From Candidatus Devosia phytovorans (GTDB taxonomy: Bacteria; Pseudomonadota; Alphaproteobacteria; Rhizobiales; Devosiaceae): DNA of 64,000 nucleotides. The DNA lies in contig CP119312.1 in the NCBI GenBank assembly GCA_029202405.1, forward strand, positions 129,001 to 193,000, written 5' to 3'. Below the pieces are notes generated by a model that had not been told where the DNA came from, did not search any database, and saw only the letters and a program-made list of their open reading frames with translations. Shown here piece by piece: positions 41,615 through 50,973 of the stretch (positions are counted from its first letter, which is position 1; the number at the start of each line of letters is the position of its first letter). Position numbers and translations under genes: made by a program.

Positions 41615-41836
41615 CTAAGCCAGAATGTCGATGGTGGACCTGGCCATCTCGTCGGCCATTTTCATGATCTTGGCCGAGGCCTTGAAGTCGATTTCGGCGG
41701 ACATCATGTCGACCACGTCGGTGGCGAGGTCGGAGGTTTCCTGGCCGGTGCCGGTGCGGGCGATGCGGGTGGCGCTGGCTTCGAAACGATCGCTGGCGCG
41801 TAACATGCCGGCCGCGCCAATGCTGGAAATGTTCAT
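41615..41836 (-). CDS. Minimal flagellar rod/hook-like protein
   Basis: The 73-residue protein looks like the N- and C-terminal helices of an axial flagellar protein joined directly. Residues 1-27 (ISSIGAAGMLRASDRFEASATRIA) follow the FlgB/FlgC/FlgE N-terminus; residues 36-72 (DLATDVVDMMSAEIDFKASAKIMKMADEMARSTIDIL in outline) follow the rod C-terminal domain, which in full proteins reads EMVxMIxAQRxYxANxKVIxTxDEM. The usual surface domain is missing. No other flagellar genes lie near. It is either a specialised small axial component or a relic. Confidence 0.7.
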   Translation of the reverse strand: MNISSIGAAGMLRASDRFEASATRIARTGTGQETSDLATDVVDMMSAEIDFKASAKIMKMADEMARSTIDILA

Positions 41837-41916
41837 GCGTTACACCTGTTGGGAGTTACCCAAACCCTAACGGGAACTGCTTGAGATTGTCTTAGCGGGG
41901 ACCCGCCAAACTTGTG

Positions 41917-42528
41917 TCAAATCGCGGCGGGCGACAGGGACGCGGCGCTGAGCTTGATGGCGCGCCAATGGGTATTGGACGTGCGGCCATTAGGATTGAT
42001 CGCGTCAGGATAGTCGAAGATGATTTCGAGAAAGCCCAGATCGTCGATGGCGCTGGCCGGGATGGGCAGCATGAAGCGATCGACCTGGTCGGGGAGGACG
42101 GTCAGGGTCTGCAGTTCAGTGCCGCCGGCGGAAACCACAACGCGCTGTTCTGGCGGGCCGGGCATGGTCACAGCGCTCAGGTCCAGCGTCAGGGTCAGGT
42201 CTTGTGGTTCGGCAATGGCAAATTTCAGGCGGGACGAGGTGCCGATGGAATGGGCGCCGTCGCCGGCCGGACCATCCCAGCCGCAGGGGCGCAGTTCGCG
42301 TGTGTCGTCGCCGCCGGCCGTGAAGTCGAGTTCGGTGCCGAGGGTATAGACGCCGGTGACCGGCTGCGTCAGGCAGGTGGTCGACTTGTCGAGGTAATAG
42401 GCGTGGTAGTTTTCGGGCACATTGGGATGCAGCGCCTGCCAGAAGACGGCGAGTTCAAAGAGGGCAAGGATGGCGGCAAGGGCATAAAGGCCGAGCGCGG
42501 CCGGGGAGCGTTCAGACAAGCGCAACAT
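41917..42528 (-). CDS. Membrane-anchored beta-sandwich protein (DUF7024-like)
   Basis: This 203-residue protein has an N-terminal membrane helix (about 12-31) and an extracytoplasmic domain rich in strands: the TAGGDDTRELRPCGWDGPAGDGAHSIGTSSRLKF region followed by a jelly-roll-like half. This resembles the DUF7024-type domain found next to or fused with membrane glycosyltransferases. Its gene overlaps the end of the PIG-V-like transferase gene by 17 nt, so the two products very likely work together in periplasmic glycan transfer. Confidence 0.65.
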   Translation of the reverse strand: MLRLSERSPAALGLYALAAILALFELAVFWQALHPNVPENYHAYYLDKSTTCLTQPVTGVYTLGTELDFTAGGDDTRELRPCGWDGPAGDGAHSIGTSSRLKFAIAEPQDLTLTLDLSAVTMPGPPEQRVVVSAGGTELQTLTVLPDQVDRFMLPIPASAIDDLGFLEIIFDYPDAINPNGRTSNTHWRAIKLSAASLSPAAI

Positions 42529-43669
42529 TGCCTCCCAGCCAAGCGAGGGTGGTGAACCAGGCGCCTATAAGGATGGTGAGCAGGCTCACGACGAAGAGCC
42601 AGCGCCAACGACCGAGCAGGGTCATCAGCGTGATCGTCAGTGGCGCCATGGCGGTCATGAAACGCAGCATGGAGGCGAGGCCTGCGGCCAGCGGAATGAT
42701 GATGGCGAGGAGGGCGAAGAGTACTGCGGGCCATTGGCGGCGCCAGGCGAGGACGCCGGTGAGGATGAGACCAGCGACAGCGGCGAGGGCCAGCACCTGC
42801 GAAGGCGTCAACCATTGACCTTGGGTGACGGACCAGTTGGTCAGGCCGCGCCAGAGATAAAAGACCGGATTGCCGACGACGCGGGCCCAGGCACGCTGCA
42901 CATGACTGAAGGCCAGGCCATCGCCGATCCAGTAATTGAGGAAGGCCATGTAGACGAAGAGGCCGAGCGGCGAGATGAAGATTGCCAGCACCAGCTTGGG
43001 CTGGGCGAGCAGGCCAGGCAGCCAGCCTTTCCACGAGCCGGTATTGCGCCGCCAGTCGAGCAGGGCCTGCAGGCCGATCGACAGCGAAATGAAGACACCC
43101 ACGATGCGGGTGGAAGAAAGCAGGGCGGTAAAGCCTGCGGCGCCGAGGTAGTTGCTGCGGCTGAGAGACCGGAAGGCGAGCGTCGTCAGCAGCAGAAACA
43201 TGACCTCGGTCATGAAGGTGGTGAAATAGATGGAGACCGGGCCGCTGAGCACGAAGGCGGCGTAAAGCGTATAGGCGCGCAGGTTGCGGCCCAGCAGAGG
43301 CCAGGCGACCACGACAGCGGCATAGGCGGTAACGATCGAGGCAATGCTTGCCAGGAAGATCATCGGCAGCGGGATCAGCTTGCCGATCAGGCCGACCAGC
43401 ATGGGATAGAAGGGGAAGAAGGCCCAGTTGCCGGCGTTGATGCGGGAAGGGACGGGGAAGGGGTCATAGCCTGTCTGGGCCATTTTGACGTACCAGCCAC
43501 AATCCCAGCGGCAAAGCGCCCGGAAATAGCGGGTCCAGTCGACATCGGGCTGGGCGTAGCGGAAGGCGATGAAGCGGATAGCGGTGCCGGTCAGCACGAA
43601 AAGCAGGGGTAGAAACAGGACCAGCCGTGTCGGACGATCCTGCGCCGGGTCGTTGCTGGCCTGAAACAC
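42512..43669 (-). CDS. PIG-V-like membrane mannosyltransferase
   Basis: This polytopic protein of 385 residues has about 10-11 helices and the features of the GT-C superfamily PIG-V/COG5542 transferases: an acidic/aromatic first loop (RWDCGWYVKMAQTGYDP), then RINAGNWAFFPFYPMLVGLIGKL in outline and FTTFMTEVMFLLLTTLAF. Such enzymes use polyprenyl-phosphate sugars. The GTG at 43669 has GCGGAGG five bases upstream; a GTG at 43705 is the alternative. It is divergent from a GT2-GtrA gene that probably makes its donor. Confidence 0.8.
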   Translation of the reverse strand: MFQASNDPAQDRPTRLVLFLPLLFVLTGTAIRFIAFRYAQPDVDWTRYFRALCRWDCGWYVKMAQTGYDPFPVPSRINAGNWAFFPFYPMLVGLIGKLIPLPMIFLASIASIVTAYAAVVVAWPLLGRNLRAYTLYAAFVLSGPVSIYFTTFMTEVMFLLLTTLAFRSLSRSNYLGAAGFTALLSSTRIVGVFISLSIGLQALLDWRRNTGSWKGWLPGLLAQPKLVLAIFISPLGLFVYMAFLNYWIGDGLAFSHVQRAWARVVGNPVFYLWRGLTNWSVTQGQWLTPSQVLALAAVAGLILTGVLAWRRQWPAVLFALLAIIIPLAAGLASMLRFMTAMAPLTITLMTLLGRWRWLFVVSLLTILIGAWFTTLAWLGGNVALV

Positions 43670-43819
43670 GGCGCCTCCGCAAATAGTGCCAAGATGCTCT
43701 GGCACAAATCAGAATCTTCCACACCTGCGCGCTTTGCAAGGCAGACATCCAAACTTGTCGCGCAACCTTTTGACGCGGACGTGGTTTCTATCGGCTGGTT
43801 CAGCAAGAGTTAACCACAG

Positions 43820-44959
43820 ATGTCGATCGACCAAAGCTCCAGTCTTCTCGTCGAGCAGACCAGCAGTTTCCACCCCCCGCAGCTTGCAGTGATTGTGCCC
43901 AGCTATAACGAGCGGGACAATATCGAGCTGCTGTATGAAAAGGTGGCTATCGCGCTGGGCAGCACGCCCTGGGAGATGATCGTCGTTGACGACGACAGCC
44001 CGGATGGCACGGCAGACCTGGTCAATGAATTGAGCCGCGTCTACGCCAATATCCGCTGCCTGCGCCGATTTGGCCGGCGCGGGCTTGCCTCGGCCTGTGT
44101 CGAGGGCATGGCGGTGACAGGTGCGCCCTATGTGGCGGTGATCGACGGTGACCTGCAGCATGACGAAGCCATTCTGCCCACCATGCTGGCCAAGGCACAG
44201 GCCGGGGCGGATCTGGTTGTCGGTTCGCGCTTTGCCGAGGGCGGTTCGGCCGGCGACGGGCTCAGCGCGACGCGCCTGTCAGGCAGTAATTTTGCCAATC
44301 GACTGGCAGGGATGATTGCGGGCCAGGCGGTGAGCGACCCCATGAGCGGGTTTTTCCTGATGCGCCGCGAGGCAGCGCTCAAGGCAGCACCGAAGCTTTC
44401 GAGCGACGGCTTCAAGATCCTGATCGACATGATCGTCACCTCGGCCAAGATCGGCATGCCGCTCAAGATCGCGGAAGTGGGCTACACGTTCCGCCAGCGC
44501 CATGCCGGCGAGAGCAAGATGAGCCCGCTGGTGGTGATCCAGTATCTGGGCCTGTGGCTGTCGAAGATGACCGGTGGTGCGCTGCCGCCGAGTTTTCTGA
44601 TGTTCGGTCTCGTTGGCGGCACGGGCGTCGTGGTGCATCTGGCCATGCTGGCGCTGATGACTTCAGTTCTGGCACAGGGCTTCGTGGTCAGCCAGATCGT
44701 GGCGACGCTGACGGCCATGGCGTGGAATTTCGTCCTCAACAACAACCTGACCTATGCCGATCGCAAGCTGCGCGGCCCCAAGCTGATCACGGGCTTCATC
44801 AGCTTCTGTGCCATCTGCGCCTTGGGCGGCATTGCCAATATTTCTGTGGCCAATGCGATCTACCAGTTCGATCACCAGACCTTCGTGGCAGGCCTCTCGG
44901 GCGCGATCATGAGCTCGGTGTTCAACTATGCGGTAACGCGGGCGTTTACGTGGAAATAG
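43820..44959 (+). CDS. GT2 glycosyltransferase fused to GtrA (polyprenyl-phosphate sugar synthase)
   Basis: This 379-residue protein has an N-terminal dolichol-phosphate-mannose-synthase-like GT2 domain (AVIVPSYNERDNIELLYEKV; VVDDDSPDGTADLV; metal-binding VIDGDLQHDEAILPTML; QRHAGESKM) and a C-terminal GtrA domain with four membrane helices (about residues 255-375). The fusion is known in archaeal and bacterial DPMS enzymes; it makes polyprenyl-phosphate mannose or glucose and holds or flips it. It is divergent from the PIG-V-like enzyme, the likely user of this donor. Confidence 0.9.
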   Translation: MSIDQSSSLLVEQTSSFHPPQLAVIVPSYNERDNIELLYEKVAIALGSTPWEMIVVDDDSPDGTADLVNELSRVYANIRCLRRFGRRGLASACVEGMAVTGAPYVAVIDGDLQHDEAILPTMLAKAQAGADLVVGSRFAEGGSAGDGLSATRLSGSNFANRLAGMIAGQAVSDPMSGFFLMRREAALKAAPKLSSDGFKILIDMIVTSAKIGMPLKIAEVGYTFRQRHAGESKMSPLVVIQYLGLWLSKMTGGALPPSFLMFGLVGGTGVVVHLAMLALMTSVLAQGFVVSQIVATLTAMAWNFVLNNNLTYADRKLRGPKLITGFISFCAICALGGIANISVANAIYQFDHQTFVAGLSGAIMSSVFNYAVTRAFTWK

Positions 44960-44976
44960 GCGTCCATTGACGCAAA

Positions 44977-45012
44977 AAAACGGTCCGCAGCGATGCGGGC
45001 CGTTTTGTTTGT
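44977..45012. terminator. Bidirectional rho-independent terminator
   Basis: A 13-bp stem AAAACGGTCCGCA / TGCGGGCCGTTTT (one G-T pair) with loop GCGA, flanked by A and T runs, ends the GT2-GtrA gene and the convergent dxs gene. Confidence 0.92.
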
Positions 45013-45026
45013 AACTGGCGAAGTCG

Positions 45027-46958
45027 CTAGCTGATCTTGCCGAGCGCAGCGGCCATGGCCGCTTCGTCATAGCCCAAGGTCGTCAGCGCGGTGGCGACAA
45101 TCCCGGCGCGGTCGAGGCCGGCGGCGGCATACATGTCGGACTGGCTGGCGTGTTCGTCGAAGCGATCAGGGATCATCAGCGGACGGAAGCGCAGCTTGCC
45201 GTCAAGCAGGCCATTGGAGGCGAGGAAGGTCGCCACATGGCTGCCGAAGCCGCCGATAGAGCCTTCTTCCACGGTTAGCAGCACATCATGGGTGGACGCC
45301 AGCTTTGCCGTCAGCTCTTCGTCGAGGGGCTTCAAAAAGCGGGCGTCGGCGACGGTCGGATTGAGGCCCAGTGCAGCCAGTCGGTCGGCGGCAGCGAGGA
45401 CTTCGCCGAGGCGCGTTCCATAGCTCAGGATGGCGATGGTGGCGCCCTGGCGGACGATGCGGCCCTTGCCGATGACAAGCTTTTCGCCGCGTGCCGGCAG
45501 GTCGACGCCCAGACCCTCGCCGCGCGGGTAGCGGAAGGCGATGGGGCCGTTGTCATAGGCTGCGGCGGTTGCCACCATGTGGCGGAGCTCGGCCTCGTCG
45601 GCGGCCGCCATCTGCACGATGCCCGGAATGGCGCCAAGATAGGCGGCGTCGTAATTGCCGGCATGGGTGGGGCCGTCAGCACCGACAAAGCCGGCGCGAT
45701 CGATGGCGAAGCGTACCGGCAGGTGCTGGATCGCCACGTCGTGCACGACCTGGTCAAAGGCGCGCTGCAGGAAGGTGGAATAGATGGCGCAGAACGGCCG
45801 CATGCCTTCGCTGGCCATGCCGGCGGCAAAGGTCACGGCATGCTGCTCGGCGATGCCGACGTCGAAGATGCGTGTCGGGTGGATTTCCGCGAATTTGTCG
45901 AGGCCGGTGCCCGAGGGCATGGCGGCGGTGACGGCGACGATGCGTGGATCGTCATTGGCTTCCTGGATCAGCGTGTCGGCAAAGATCGAGGTGTAGGACG
46001 GCGCGTTGGAGGGGGGCTTGGCCTGGGCGCCGGTGATGACGTTGAATTTCGATACGCCGTGATACTTGTCGGCGGAATGCTCGGCCGGGGCGTAACCCTT
46101 GCCCTTCTGGGTCACCAGATGCACGAGGATCGGGCCTTCGGCGGCATCGCGGACATTCTCGAAAATCGGGATGAGATTGTCGAGGTCATGCCCATCGACC
46201 GGGCCGACATAATAGAAGCCGAGCTCTTCGAAGAGGGTGCCGCCGGTGAAGAAGGAGCGGGCAAATTCCTCGGTCTTGCGGGCCGGTTCATGCAGGAAAG
46301 CCGGCAGCTTGCTGACGACATTCTTGGCGGCTTCTCGCGTTCCGCGATAGACGGGCCCCGAAACCAGGCGCGCCAGATAGGTGCGTAGCGCTCCCGTGGG
46401 CGGCGCGATGGACATGTCGTTGTCGTTGAGCACGACGATGAGGCGCGCATCCATGGCGCCGGCATTGTTCATGGCCTCATAGGCCATGCCGGCCGACATG
46501 GCGCCATCGCCGATGACGGCGACGACATTGCGCGGCTTGTCCATGAGATCGCTGGCGACCGCCATGCCGAGGCCGGCCGAGATCGAGGTCGAGGAATGGC
46601 CGGCGCCAAAGGGATCGTATTCGCTTTCGGCGCGGCGGGTGAAGCCTGAGAGGCCATCTTTCTGGCGCAGGGTGCGCATGCGGTCGCGACGGCCGGTCAG
46701 AATCTTGTGCGGATAGGCCTGGTGGCCGACGTCCCAGATGATGCGATCATGCGGTGTGTCGAAGACGGCATGCAGCGCCACGGTCAGTTCCACCACGCCT
46801 AGGCCCGCGCCAAGATGACCACCGGTCACCGAGACGGCGTCAATCATTTCCGCGCGCAATTCGTCGGCCAGCTGGCGCAGGTCTTCCTGTGGCAGGGCGC
46901 GCAGGTCGGTGGGCGTATTGACGGTATCGAGCAGTGGGGTGACGGGCTTTTCGGCCAA
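45027..46958 (-). CDS. dxs: 1-deoxy-D-xylulose-5-phosphate synthase
   Basis: This 643-residue thiamine-diphosphate enzyme condenses pyruvate and glyceraldehyde 3-phosphate, the first step of the MEP isoprenoid pathway. Motifs: LGAGLGVVELTVALH, DVGHQAYPHKILTGRRD, the TPP/Mg motif GDGAMSAGMAYEAMNNAG...NDNDMS, then the transketolase pyrimidine domain with DVGIAEQHAV and a C-terminal domain. Length is normal. It is separate from xseB and tlyA, which flank dxs in many relatives. Confidence 0.97.
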   Translation of the reverse strand: MAEKPVTPLLDTVNTPTDLRALPQEDLRQLADELRAEMIDAVSVTGGHLGAGLGVVELTVALHAVFDTPHDRIIWDVGHQAYPHKILTGRRDRMRTLRQKDGLSGFTRRAESEYDPFGAGHSSTSISAGLGMAVASDLMDKPRNVVAVIGDGAMSAGMAYEAMNNAGAMDARLIVVLNDNDMSIAPPTGALRTYLARLVSGPVYRGTREAAKNVVSKLPAFLHEPARKTEEFARSFFTGGTLFEELGFYYVGPVDGHDLDNLIPIFENVRDAAEGPILVHLVTQKGKGYAPAEHSADKYHGVSKFNVITGAQAKPPSNAPSYTSIFADTLIQEANDDPRIVAVTAAMPSGTGLDKFAEIHPTRIFDVGIAEQHAVTFAAGMASEGMRPFCAIYSTFLQRAFDQVVHDVAIQHLPVRFAIDRAGFVGADGPTHAGNYDAAYLGAIPGIVQMAAADEAELRHMVATAAAYDNGPIAFRYPRGEGLGVDLPARGEKLVIGKGRIVRQGATIAILSYGTRLGEVLAAADRLAALGLNPTVADARFLKPLDEELTAKLASTHDVLLTVEEGSIGGFGSHVATFLASNGLLDGKLRFRPLMIPDRFDEHASQSDMYAAAGLDRAGIVATALTTLGYDEAAMAAALGKIS

Positions 46959-47105
46959 GCTGGAAGTCCTTTACCACAGTGGCGGTGGCCACAGTCGGGA
47001 AGCGGTCCTGACTGGTTCTTGGTGCCACGCTCTCCGAGAGCAAACCAAAGGCCAGTCTGGCGAGAACGCTTTGATTGTCTTTAGGCTCCGTGCCGCTGGT
47101 TTGCA

Positions 47106-47141
47106 ACAAGAGCAAACCCCGCCGCGCGAGCGCAGCGGGGT
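47106..47141 (-). terminator. Probable terminator of the DUF882/MepK gene
   Basis: On the minus strand a stem ACCCCGC / GCGGGGT encloses a GC-rich loop that can pair further, followed by TTGCTCTTGTTG. It lies 36 bp after the stop at 47177. Confidence 0.6.
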
Positions 47142-47176
47142 GAATTAGTGTGGCAAATTGCCTGAAATAGGGCGGG

Positions 47177-48862
47177 TCAGTTGAAAGCTGCAGCGGCCGG
47201 CTTGGCGGTGACGAAGCTCGTATGCGACAGGCCCACCGGAGCGTCGCCGGCGCTCATCACCGTGACATACTTGCCCATCTCGGCGGTCGGGTCGAAATCG
47301 GCCTGATCGTGATCCCAGATGATGGCGAAGCGCTCGGAGGTGACGGCTTCAGGGGCCGTCAGCATGTCGGCATGCTCGAGATCGGGGGCGATCATCTGCG
47401 GGTTGCGCATGGCGCCGGGTACCGGGCGCTTGGCGATGTGTTCGGCAAGGGCTGCTGCCGTCGTCTCGTTCTGCTGTGCCGAACCGAAGGTGGAGTCAAA
47501 CAGATTACCAAAGGCGCCGGAAGTGGCTGGCGTACCGCCGAGCGAGGCGGTGCGCAGGCCGGTTTCGACGGTGAGCGGCAGGATGGGCTGGCGCGTCGCC
47601 GGCGCCGGGGGAACGGCGGCCGTCGTATTGTTGTCGATGATCATTTCCAGCGCGCGCTGGGCATTGCCGTCTTGGGCGATATAGGCGGTCATCGCTTCGG
47701 GTTGCTCGCGTTCGCTCATGATGAGGCGCGGCTGCGGCATGGGAGCGGTCAAGGCAGCCAGGGCCGTGACGGCGTCGCCTGAGGGCAGGGCCGCAGCGGT
47801 GGCGACGCGAATGGCTTCCGATTTCATCAGCGGCAGCGGCGCGACTTCGGCGCTGGCCAGTTCGGACGGATCCAGCGGCGCGCTGCCGGTGGTCGAAAAG
47901 GGGATGGCAGCTGAGGCCGTTTCGACTGGCGCCATAACTCCGCCGAAAGCGGCGGGACGGGCGGCCGGAACAGGGGCGACGTCGGTCGTTGCCGACTGCG
48001 GCGCGACCGAAGCGACCTGAACAGGTGCAGGTGCCGGAGCGGATGCACGCGCGGCGGGCGCCGCTGCCTGCTGCTGTTCGCCATTGCCGCCGAAGAACAT
48101 GTCCATCAGCGTCTTGCCGCTCCCGCCATTGCTGGCGGTCTGGGTGCCCGAATCCGTGCCCGAGCAAGGGTAGCGATGGCACTGTTTCCAGCCAGCCATG
48201 GCGACCTGATAGCCTTCCTGCGACAGCGGCTTGCCGTCGGTGGGCAGGTGCATGGTCTTGCCGTCGGGGAAGACTTCCTGCAGCTGAGCGCGGGTCATGC
48301 GTGGCCAGGCGCGGACCGAGCCGACGTCGAGGTGGACGAAGGGGCTGCCCGAGGTGGGATAGAAACCGACGCCGCCGACCTGCTTGCGCATGGCGGTGGC
48401 GCGCAGCTTGGCCAGGGGAATGCCGGGAATGAAAAAATCCATCGCCGTGCCGCGCATGTGCTGGGAATTGTCGGCGACGCCCGACGAGGTCTTGGCCAGC
48501 ATGGCGTTGGTCTGGGGTGAGCGATAGGCGGAAACGACGTTGATCGGCTGGGTGGCGCCGACTTCCTGATAGACTTCCCAGACCAGGTCGAAGAGGCGCG
48601 GATCCATCTTGGCCGGTTCGTTACGGCGCCAGTCGCGCAGGAAGACGTTGAGCTCGTTGAGGCCCGACTGCACATATTGCCCGTTGCGCTTGAAGACGAT
48701 GCGGGCGGTTTCCTGGGTGTGGGTATAGTAGAGATAGATGGCGCGCTCGGAAGCGGCGGCCGCAGGCGTGACCGCCTGGGGCAGGATCACGGTGAAGCTC
48801 ACAAGAGCGGCAAGCAGGAGCCGCCCAATTCGGTGCCGTTTCAAAAAGGAAGTCCCCGTCAC
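47177..48862 (-). CDS. DUF882/M15-type murein endopeptidase (MepK-like) with long C-terminal extension
   Basis: This 561-residue exported protein has a signal peptide ending AAAAS (about residue 38) and a DUF882 (YcbK/MepK) peptidase domain over roughly residues 42-195. The zinc ligands are H135 (in SQHMRG), D142 (AMDF) and H177 (FVHLDVG). MepK in E. coli cleaves 3-3 cross-links in peptidoglycan and is about 182 residues; here another 330 residues of alanine/proline-rich, low-complexity sequence follow, possibly a wall-spanning or partner-binding tail. It lies downstream of an L,D-transpeptidase gene, the same gene order as ldtD-mepK in E. coli. Confidence 0.85.
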   Translation of the reverse strand: MTGTSFLKRHRIGRLLLAALVSFTVILPQAVTPAAAASERAIYLYYTHTQETARIVFKRNGQYVQSGLNELNVFLRDWRRNEPAKMDPRLFDLVWEVYQEVGATQPINVVSAYRSPQTNAMLAKTSSGVADNSQHMRGTAMDFFIPGIPLAKLRATAMRKQVGGVGFYPTSGSPFVHLDVGSVRAWPRMTRAQLQEVFPDGKTMHLPTDGKPLSQEGYQVAMAGWKQCHRYPCSGTDSGTQTASNGGSGKTLMDMFFGGNGEQQQAAAPAARASAPAPAPVQVASVAPQSATTDVAPVPAARPAAFGGVMAPVETASAAIPFSTTGSAPLDPSELASAEVAPLPLMKSEAIRVATAAALPSGDAVTALAALTAPMPQPRLIMSEREQPEAMTAYIAQDGNAQRALEMIIDNNTTAAVPPAPATRQPILPLTVETGLRTASLGGTPATSGAFGNLFDSTFGSAQQNETTAAALAEHIAKRPVPGAMRNPQMIAPDLEHADMLTAPEAVTSERFAIIWDHDQADFDPTAEMGKYVTVMSAGDAPVGLSHTSFVTAKPAAAAFN

Positions 48863-49074
48863 GCCAAACTCTGCCCGGTTATTGCCAGTTGTCGTTAGAG
48901 GTTAGCGCCAAAATGGATCGAATTGATTAACGCTAACGAGATCTCAAGCCGGCACCCCGGCACTTCACGACCTCGTTATTACGAGCAAATGCTGGCGCAA
49001 CCAAGGCGAAATTGTAAATGTGACATTAAGGAGTGTGGCGGCACGCCATACTCTGCGGGGTGAACCGGCCCTGA

Positions 49075-50775
49075 TCAGGGGGCCAGTTCGTTCACGACGG
49101 GCGCTGCCTCGGCGATGATTTCCGGGGCAAAGGCGGGCTTGGCCAAGCCCATGGCGGCGATCAGTTTGGCATTGTGGCCATAAATGTCACCAAAGCCCTT
49201 GAGCTCGCCATTGTCATCCACACGAACGGTGAAATAGGCGAGGTGGACGGGGATCTGCGTTTCCGGGTTTACCCATTTTTCCGCGGGGCCGAACATGCCT
49301 TCGAGGGAAGCGCGGGAAATATTGGGCTCATTGGCCATCAGCGCGCCGGCAAAGGCCATCGGGTCCTCGACGCGGACGCAGCCGTGGCTGAGCGCGCGGG
49401 CGGCGCGGCCGAACAGGCCCTTGGACGGCGTGTCATGCAGATAGACGTCGTGCTTGTTGGGGAAGAGGAATTTGATCTGGCCCAGGGCATTGCCCGGCCC
49501 CGGGCGCTGGCGCACGCGGAAGGGGAAATTGGTGGATGAAACCGCACCCCAGTTGACCTGCCAGGGGCTGACGACATCGCCGTTGTAGAGCAGGTCCATG
49601 TTCTGGTTGTCGGTATAGGCCGGGTTGCGCATGACCGCCGGAGCGATCTCGCCCTTGATGATCGAGCTGGGCACATTCCAATAAGGGTTCACCACGACGT
49701 GGCGGATATTGTCCGAGAAGATCGGCGTCTGGTTTTTGACCGAGCCGACGACGACGCGGGTGGTATATTCTTCGGTCTGGCCGCGATTGATGGCGAGGCG
49801 GAATTCTGGAATGTTGACGAAGACGTTGAATTCGCCAAGGTCGCGCGGCAGCCAGCGCCAGCGTTCCATATTGGCGATGATATCGGCCTTGGTGATCGGC
49901 TGACCGCCATTGAGCGCGACCAGGGTCGCCGGGCCCATGACGCCATCGACATCGAGCTTTTCGGCGGTCTGGAACAGCTTCATCGCCTCGACCATGTGGT
50001 CGTCATAGAGCATGCCCTCGACGGGCGGCAGGTTGAGGCGCGCGCGCAGTGCCGGCACCCGGGCATCGGTCATGCCCGGCTTGAGGCTGGGGCCAGTGGC
50101 GATCTGGGCGGGGCGATCGGGCTGGGTGCCATCGAAGCTGGCAAGGGCGGCTTTGAGAGCCAGGAATTCGGGATGCGTCGGCTCCAGCGCGGCGAGAACC
50201 TTGACCGGGTCCTTGCTTGTGGCGAGTTCGACCAGCAGCGCTGCTTCATCGAGCTTTTTGGGCTGGACGTCGAGATTGGCATCGACCGACTGGGGGGCAA
50301 TACGGCCGGTATAGATATGGGTGGCATAGCGCAGGGTGGCGCCGGAGAAGGCGGTTTCAAGCTGCGCAAGCTTGGCCGGGTCGCCCTTGGCGCCCGTCGG
50401 GTCAAGGTCGGGCGTCAGATAGTCGGACGGCCGCAGACCTTCGCTTTCGGCACTCTCGAAAAGCTTCAGAATCTTCTGGGCTGGCTCGGAGAAAGTCACG
50501 TCGCCATTGGCGTCGGTGCTCAGCCAGATCGGCTCGAAATGACGACCGCCGTAGAAGAAATAGAGCTTCTGCGCCTCCGCATAGGCGGCGGAGTTCTTGT
50601 TCGTGTCATTATAGGCCGTGGACAGACCCGTCTTGATGGTCTGGGCCAGTGGCGTCTGCGGCGGAGCGATGATGACGGGGGCAGTGGCCAGCGCGTTCAC
50701 ATCCTGCGCCGATACCGAAAACGAGACACCCATGCCGGCAATAACGGCAAAAAGGGACACCACGATCTTGTTCAT
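49075..50775 (-). CDS. L,D-transpeptidase (YcbB/LdtD-like)
   Basis: This exported protein of 566 residues has a signal peptide ending VSAQD, a peptidoglycan-binding-like helical domain (residues about 245-300, LRARLNLPPVEG...DGVMGPATLVALN) and a YkuD catalytic domain with the active cysteine C466 in SHGCVRVEDP and the H in VYLHDTPSKGLF. It forms 3-3 cross-links or anchors proteins to peptidoglycan. The ATG at 50775 has GGAGC upstream. The MepK-like gene follows 212 bp downstream on the same strand, pairing synthesis and cleavage of the same bond. Confidence 0.92.
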   Translation of the reverse strand: MNKIVVSLFAVIAGMGVSFSVSAQDVNALATAPVIIAPPQTPLAQTIKTGLSTAYNDTNKNSAAYAEAQKLYFFYGGRHFEPIWLSTDANGDVTFSEPAQKILKLFESAESEGLRPSDYLTPDLDPTGAKGDPAKLAQLETAFSGATLRYATHIYTGRIAPQSVDANLDVQPKKLDEAALLVELATSKDPVKVLAALEPTHPEFLALKAALASFDGTQPDRPAQIATGPSLKPGMTDARVPALRARLNLPPVEGMLYDDHMVEAMKLFQTAEKLDVDGVMGPATLVALNGGQPITKADIIANMERWRWLPRDLGEFNVFVNIPEFRLAINRGQTEEYTTRVVVGSVKNQTPIFSDNIRHVVVNPYWNVPSSIIKGEIAPAVMRNPAYTDNQNMDLLYNGDVVSPWQVNWGAVSSTNFPFRVRQRPGPGNALGQIKFLFPNKHDVYLHDTPSKGLFGRAARALSHGCVRVEDPMAFAGALMANEPNISRASLEGMFGPAEKWVNPETQIPVHLAYFTVRVDDNGELKGFGDIYGHNAKLIAAMGLAKPAFAPEIIAEAAPVVNELAP

Positions 50776-50938
50776 CTGAGCTCCATGCACGGCAATATTG
50801 TGACGGCCGGAATGCCAGAATCAAAGGGTCTGGCTGGCCGTTCCCGAGCTATCGAGCAATAAACTGCAAACCTTAACGGGAGCAATCACTCGCAACACTG
50901 TGAGCGCGAGATGTGGTGTCGAGGACACAGTAGGGTCC

Positions 50939-50965
50939 GGCCCGCCGCGACAGTGGCGGCGGGCC
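50939..50965. terminator. Hairpin between ldt and SDR genes
   Basis: A perfect 10-bp stem GGCCCGCCGC / GCGGCGGGCC with loop GACAGTG lies 9 bp from the SDR stop. A short TTTG follows only on the plus strand, where no gene precedes it; on the SDR strand it lacks a T run. Confidence 0.55.
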
Positions 50966-50973
50966 TTTGTCGA

